From the NCBI GenBank assembly GCA_964444915.1, contig CAYUIY010000022.1:1-25880 (forward strand): 25,880 nucleotides of DNA, read 5' to 3'. Position numbers and translations under genes: made by a program. Origin of the DNA: Anaerorudis sp964444915. Its GTDB lineage: Bacteria > Bacteroidota > Bacteroidia > Bacteroidales > Dysgonomonadaceae. Shown here in pieces: positions 23,357-25,880 of the stretch; position 1 is the first letter of the stretch; each line of letters opens with the position of its first letter. Under the pieces are notes generated by a model, which made no database searches, was not told the origin of the DNA, and was given only the letters and a program-made list of their open reading frames with translations.

Positions 23357-23677
23357 ATGAGCAAGTTACATATTAAAAAAGGCGATATTGTTTACGTGAA
23401 TGCCGGTGAAGATAAAGGAAAAACCGGACGTGTACTCAAGGTAGATGTTGCAAAACAACGTGCTATTGTTGAAGGCGTAAATATTGTATCGAAACATTCG
23501 AAGCCCAATGCGAGAAATCCGCAGGGTGGAATTGAAAAAATTGAAGCTCCCGTACATATATCGAATTTGAATCCGATAGATCCGAAAAGCGGAAAACCTA
23601 CGCGTATTGGGAGACGATTGAATAGTGAAGGTAAATTGGTACGTTACGCTAAAAGATCAGGGGAGGAAATCAAATGA
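23357..23677 (+). CDS. rplX: 50S ribosomal protein L24
   Basis: A 106-residue L24, which starts 50S assembly by binding the 5' part of 23S rRNA. The KOW-type motif is present (IKKGDIVYVNAGEDKGKTG), followed by VEGVNIVSKHSKPNARNPQG. The last codons overlap the rplE start by four bases (ATGA), so the two genes are translationally coupled. Confidence 0.99.
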   Translation: MSKLHIKKGDIVYVNAGEDKGKTGRVLKVDVAKQRAIVEGVNIVSKHSKPNARNPQGGIEKIEAPVHISNLNPIDPKSGKPTRIGRRLNSEGKLVRYAKRSGEEIK

Positions 23678-24231
23678 ATTATGAGGTAAATTTAAAAGAA
23701 GAATATAAAGAACGTATCGTTCCTGCTTTGATGAAAGAGTTTGGGTACAAAAGCGTCATGCAGGTTCCCAAGCTGGAGAAAATTGTGATCAATCAAGGAT
23801 TGGGGGTAGCTGTGGCCGACAAAAAAATCATTGATACGGCAATTAACGAACTGACGGCTATTACCGGACAAAAAGCGGTACCGACCTATTCGCGCAAAGA
23901 TATTTCGAATTTCAAATTGCGTAAAAAAATGCCTATCGGTGTGCGGGTAACGTTGCGTAGAGAAAGGATGTATGAATTTTTGGAAAGACTGATTCGTATT
24001 GCATTACCTCGTATTCGCGACTTCAAGGGAATTGATAGTAAGCTCGACGGAAAAGGCAATTATACGTTGGGTATTGAAGAACAAATTATCTTTCCCGAGG
24101 TTCATATCGATACAATTTCGCGCTTGTTAGGTATGAATATTACCTTTGTTACCACAGCTTCTACCGACGAAGAAGGATACGCTTTGTTGAGAGAATTTGG
24201 ATTACCTTTTAAAAACGAGAAAAAACAGTAA
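23674..24231 (+). CDS. rplE: 50S ribosomal protein L5
   Basis: A 185-residue L5, which binds 5S rRNA and forms an inter-subunit bridge. Landmarks are VPKLEKIVINQGLG, TGQKAVPTYSRKDISNFKLR, the VTLRRERMYEFLERLI helix and PRIRDFKGIDSKLDGKGNY. Its start overlaps the end of rplX. In enterobacteria S8 controls the spc genes at the rplE start; I see no clear equivalent here. rpsN follows after three bases. Confidence 0.99.
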   Translation: MNYEVNLKEEYKERIVPALMKEFGYKSVMQVPKLEKIVINQGLGVAVADKKIIDTAINELTAITGQKAVPTYSRKDISNFKLRKKMPIGVRVTLRRERMYEFLERLIRIALPRIRDFKGIDSKLDGKGNYTLGIEEQIIFPEVHIDTISRLLGMNITFVTTASTDEEGYALLREFGLPFKNEKKQ

Positions 24232-24234
24232 GAA

Positions 24235-24504
24235 ATGGCAAAAGAATCATTAAAAGCCCGTGAAGTTAAAAGAGCAAAAATGGTTGCTAAATATGCCGAG
24301 AAAAGAGCTAAATACTTGGCAGAAGGCGACTATGAAGCCCTTCAAACCATTCCAAAAAACGCATCGCCCGTACGTTTGCACAATCGGTGCAAAATATCCG
24401 GCCGATCCAGGGGATATATGCGTCAGTTTGGGATCTCTCGTATTCAATTCAGAGAAATGGCTTCAGCTGGTTTAATTCCGGGTGTAAAGAAAACAAGTTG
24501 GTAA
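24235..24504 (+). CDS. rpsN: 30S ribosomal protein S14 (zinc-free form)
   Basis: An 89-residue S14 of the 30S head. It is the longer zinc-independent form: only one cysteine (NRCKISGRSRGY) and no CxxC pairs. This is the usual form in Bacteroidota. The FGISRIQFREMASAGLIPGV ending is complete. A 67-base spacer with a small palindrome follows before rpsH. Confidence 0.98.
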   Translation: MAKESLKAREVKRAKMVAKYAEKRAKYLAEGDYEALQTIPKNASPVRLHNRCKISGRSRGYMRQFGISRIQFREMASAGLIPGVKKTSW

Positions 24505-24534
24505 AGGAAATAATACGATTTTAATTAAATATTG

Positions 24535-24549
24535 TCCCGACAGGCGGGA
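24535..24549. repeat. Small palindrome between rpsN and rpsH
   Basis: TCCCG (24535-24539) pairs with CGGGA (24545-24549) around ACAGG, with one further G-U and two A-T pairs after a bulge on the flanks. Its GC-rich core stands out in an AT-rich spacer. Short GC palindromes of this kind can be dispersed repeats. Confidence 0.5.
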
Positions 24550-24571
24550 TCAATTTAAATTATTTATATAT

Positions 24572-24967
24572 ATGACAGACCCAATAGCAGATTATTTGAC
24601 GCGGCTAAGAAACGCTATCCAGGCAAATCACCGGGTGGTGAAAATTCCCGCATCGAATTTGAAAAAAGACATTACAAAAATTCTTTTTGATCAGGGCTAC
24701 ATTCTTAATTATAAGTTTGTAGATGACGGACCTCAGGGCACCATCTTGATTGCTCTGAAATACGATCCGGTGAATAAAGTAAATGCAATTAAGAAATTGA
24801 TTCGCGTATCTACTCCCGGTTTACGTAAGTATGTAGGCTATAAAGATATGCCTCGTGTATTGAACGGCTTAGGTATAGCCATAGTGTCTACTTCCAAAGG
24901 AGTAATGACAGATAAAGAAGCCCGCCGAGAAAAAGTAGGTGGGGAAGTATTGTGTTATGTATATTGA
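24572..24967 (+). CDS. rpsH: 30S ribosomal protein S8
   Basis: A 131-residue S8, which binds helix 21 of 16S rRNA and in enterobacteria represses the spc operon. The start MTDPIADYLTRLRNA, ASNLKKDITKIL, and the ending VSTSKGVMTDKEARREKVGG identify it. It is complete. rplF follows after 18 bases. Confidence 0.99.
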   Translation: MTDPIADYLTRLRNAIQANHRVVKIPASNLKKDITKILFDQGYILNYKFVDDGPQGTILIALKYDPVNKVNAIKKLIRVSTPGLRKYVGYKDMPRVLNGLGIAIVSTSKGVMTDKEARREKVGGEVLCYVY

Positions 24968-24985
24968 TTTGAGGAGAAGAAAACG

Positions 24986-25543
24986 ATGTCAAGAATAGGA
25001 AAATTACCCATATCGATTCCTGATGGAGTAACAGTTACATTGGGAAAAGATAATACGGTTGTTGTGAAAGGTCCGAAAGGCGAATTAACACAACAAGTCG
25101 ATCCCTCTATAGGGGTGGAAATTGACAATGGTACAATTACGCTAACAAGAAGTTCAGACGAAAAGCAACAACGGTCATTACATGGACTTTATCGAACGCT
25201 GATCAACAACATGGTGGTGGGCGTATCGGAAGGTTTCCGAAAAGAATTGGAAGTTGTGGGAGTAGGTTATCGTGTTTCCAACACCGGGCAAAACCTTGAG
25301 CTGTCGCTGGGTTACACCCATAATATTATCATGCAATTGGCACCGGAAATAAAAGTGGAAACCAAAATGGAAAGAAACAAAAATCCGCTTATTATCTTGG
25401 AGTCTTGCGATAAACAACTCCTCGGTCAGGTATGTGCAAAAATTCGTTCTTTCCGTAAACCCGAACCCTATAAAGGAAAAGGTATTCGTTTTGTGGGAGA
25501 ACAAATTCGTCGTAAATCCGGTAAAACAACAGCAGCTAAATAA
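24986..25543 (+). CDS. rplF: 50S ribosomal protein L6
   Basis: A 185-residue L6 near the sarcin-ricin loop. The start MSRIGKLPISIPDGVTV, VKGPKGELTQ, LEVVGVGYRVS and the ending IRSFRKPEPYKGKGIRF are typical. It is complete, and rplR follows after 21 bases. Confidence 0.99.
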   Translation: MSRIGKLPISIPDGVTVTLGKDNTVVVKGPKGELTQQVDPSIGVEIDNGTITLTRSSDEKQQRSLHGLYRTLINNMVVGVSEGFRKELEVVGVGYRVSNTGQNLELSLGYTHNIIMQLAPEIKVETKMERNKNPLIILESCDKQLLGQVCAKIRSFRKPEPYKGKGIRFVGEQIRRKSGKTTAAK

Positions 25544-25564
25544 TGCACGTAAACTGAAATTACT

Positions 25565-25880
25565 ATGTTAGAAAAAGAAAAAAGAAGATTAAAAATAAAA
25601 GCCCGTATTCGCAAGAAGATTTCAGGAACGGCTGAACGTCCGCGTCTTTCTGTGTATAGAAGCAATAAACAAATTTACGCCCAGATCATCGATGATGTAA
25701 CAGGAACGACATTGGCTTCGGCTTCTTCGTTGAAAATGGAAGATAAACTTCCTAAAAAAGAGAAGGCTGCAAAAGTTGGTGAACTTATCGCCAAGAATGC
25801 CAAAGAAGCCGGTATTGAAAAAGTCGTGTTCGACAGAAACGGGTATTTATATCACGGGCGAGTGAAAGAATTGGCAGATG
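25565..25880 (+). CDS. rplR: 50S ribosomal protein L18, cut by the window end
   Basis: The first 105 codons of L18, which binds 5S rRNA. The start MLEKEKRRLKIKARIRKKIS, ERPRLSVYRSNKQIYAQIID and VVFDRNGYLYHGRVKELAD are clear. Family members have about 115 residues, so only about ten are missing. The frame is open to the last base. Confidence 0.97.
   Translation, partial: MLEKEKRRLKIKARIRKKISGTAERPRLSVYRSNKQIYAQIIDDVTGTTLASASSLKMEDKLPKKEKAAKVGELIAKNAKEAGIEKVVFDRNGYLYHGRVKELAD

Noticed and set aside
1..25880. CRISPR array, tRNA or rRNA genes, insertion sequence or integrase
   Set aside because: No regularly spaced repeats, cloverleaf-like segment, transposase or recombinase motif, or terminal inverted repeats were seen by reading.

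Overview
The window looks like part of a Bacteroidales chromosome (Bacteroidota, class Bacteroidia). Base composition is moderately AT-rich. Start codons lack clear Shine-Dalgarno sequences. Several genes have TAnnTTTG-type promoter boxes in front of them, and the window carries a type V (FimA/Mfa1-family) pilus locus, a lineage hallmark. The genus cannot be fixed from sequence reading alone.

Layout. (1) 1-152: the last 49 codons of an unrecognised gene, then about 400 bases without a gene. (2) 556-12191: a seven-gene type V pilus locus on the + strand behind an AraC-type regulator. The regulator is split by a one-base frameshift at a run of seven A. The order is DUF3575 membrane protein, DUF3868/OmpA-like/TPR protein, major fimbrillin lipoprotein, FimB/Mfa2-type anchor, and three further large lipoproteins that are probably accessory and tip subunits. 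One of these ends in a C-type-lectin-like module and the last ends in three tandem beta-repeats. (3) 12319-14018 on the - strand: ECF sigma factor, single-span anti-sigma-like protein and DUF4252 protein, an envelope-signalling unit. (4) 14418-25880 on the + strand: a fused str/S10/spc ribosomal superoperon, rpsL-rpsG-fusA-rpsJ-rplC-rplD-rplW-rplB-rpsS-rplV-rpsC-rplP-rpmC-rpsQ-rplN-rplX-rplE-rpsN-rpsH-rplF-rplR (rplR runs off the window). No tuf follows fusA.

How the parts work together. By analogy with Porphyromonas and Bacteroides type V pili, fimbrillin and tip precursors would be exported as lipoproteins and cleaved after an arginine by an outer-membrane protease. They would then be polymerised by strand exchange and held by the lipid-anchored FimB/Mfa2 protein. 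The two upstream envelope proteins may form an assembly or anchoring platform, but that is inference. The AraC-type protein is the obvious candidate regulator, and its homopolymer frameshift raises the possibility of on/off switching. The ribosomal block is ordinary in gene content. Its three largest gaps or leaders (before rpsL, rpsL-rpsG, rpsJ-rplC) hold inverted repeats that could be autoregulatory RNA sites.

Most interesting points: the A7 frameshift in the regulator, the shared Thr-Arg processing site in three pilus subunits, the two unusual tip modules, and the structured ribosomal leaders. No system without any known relative was found.
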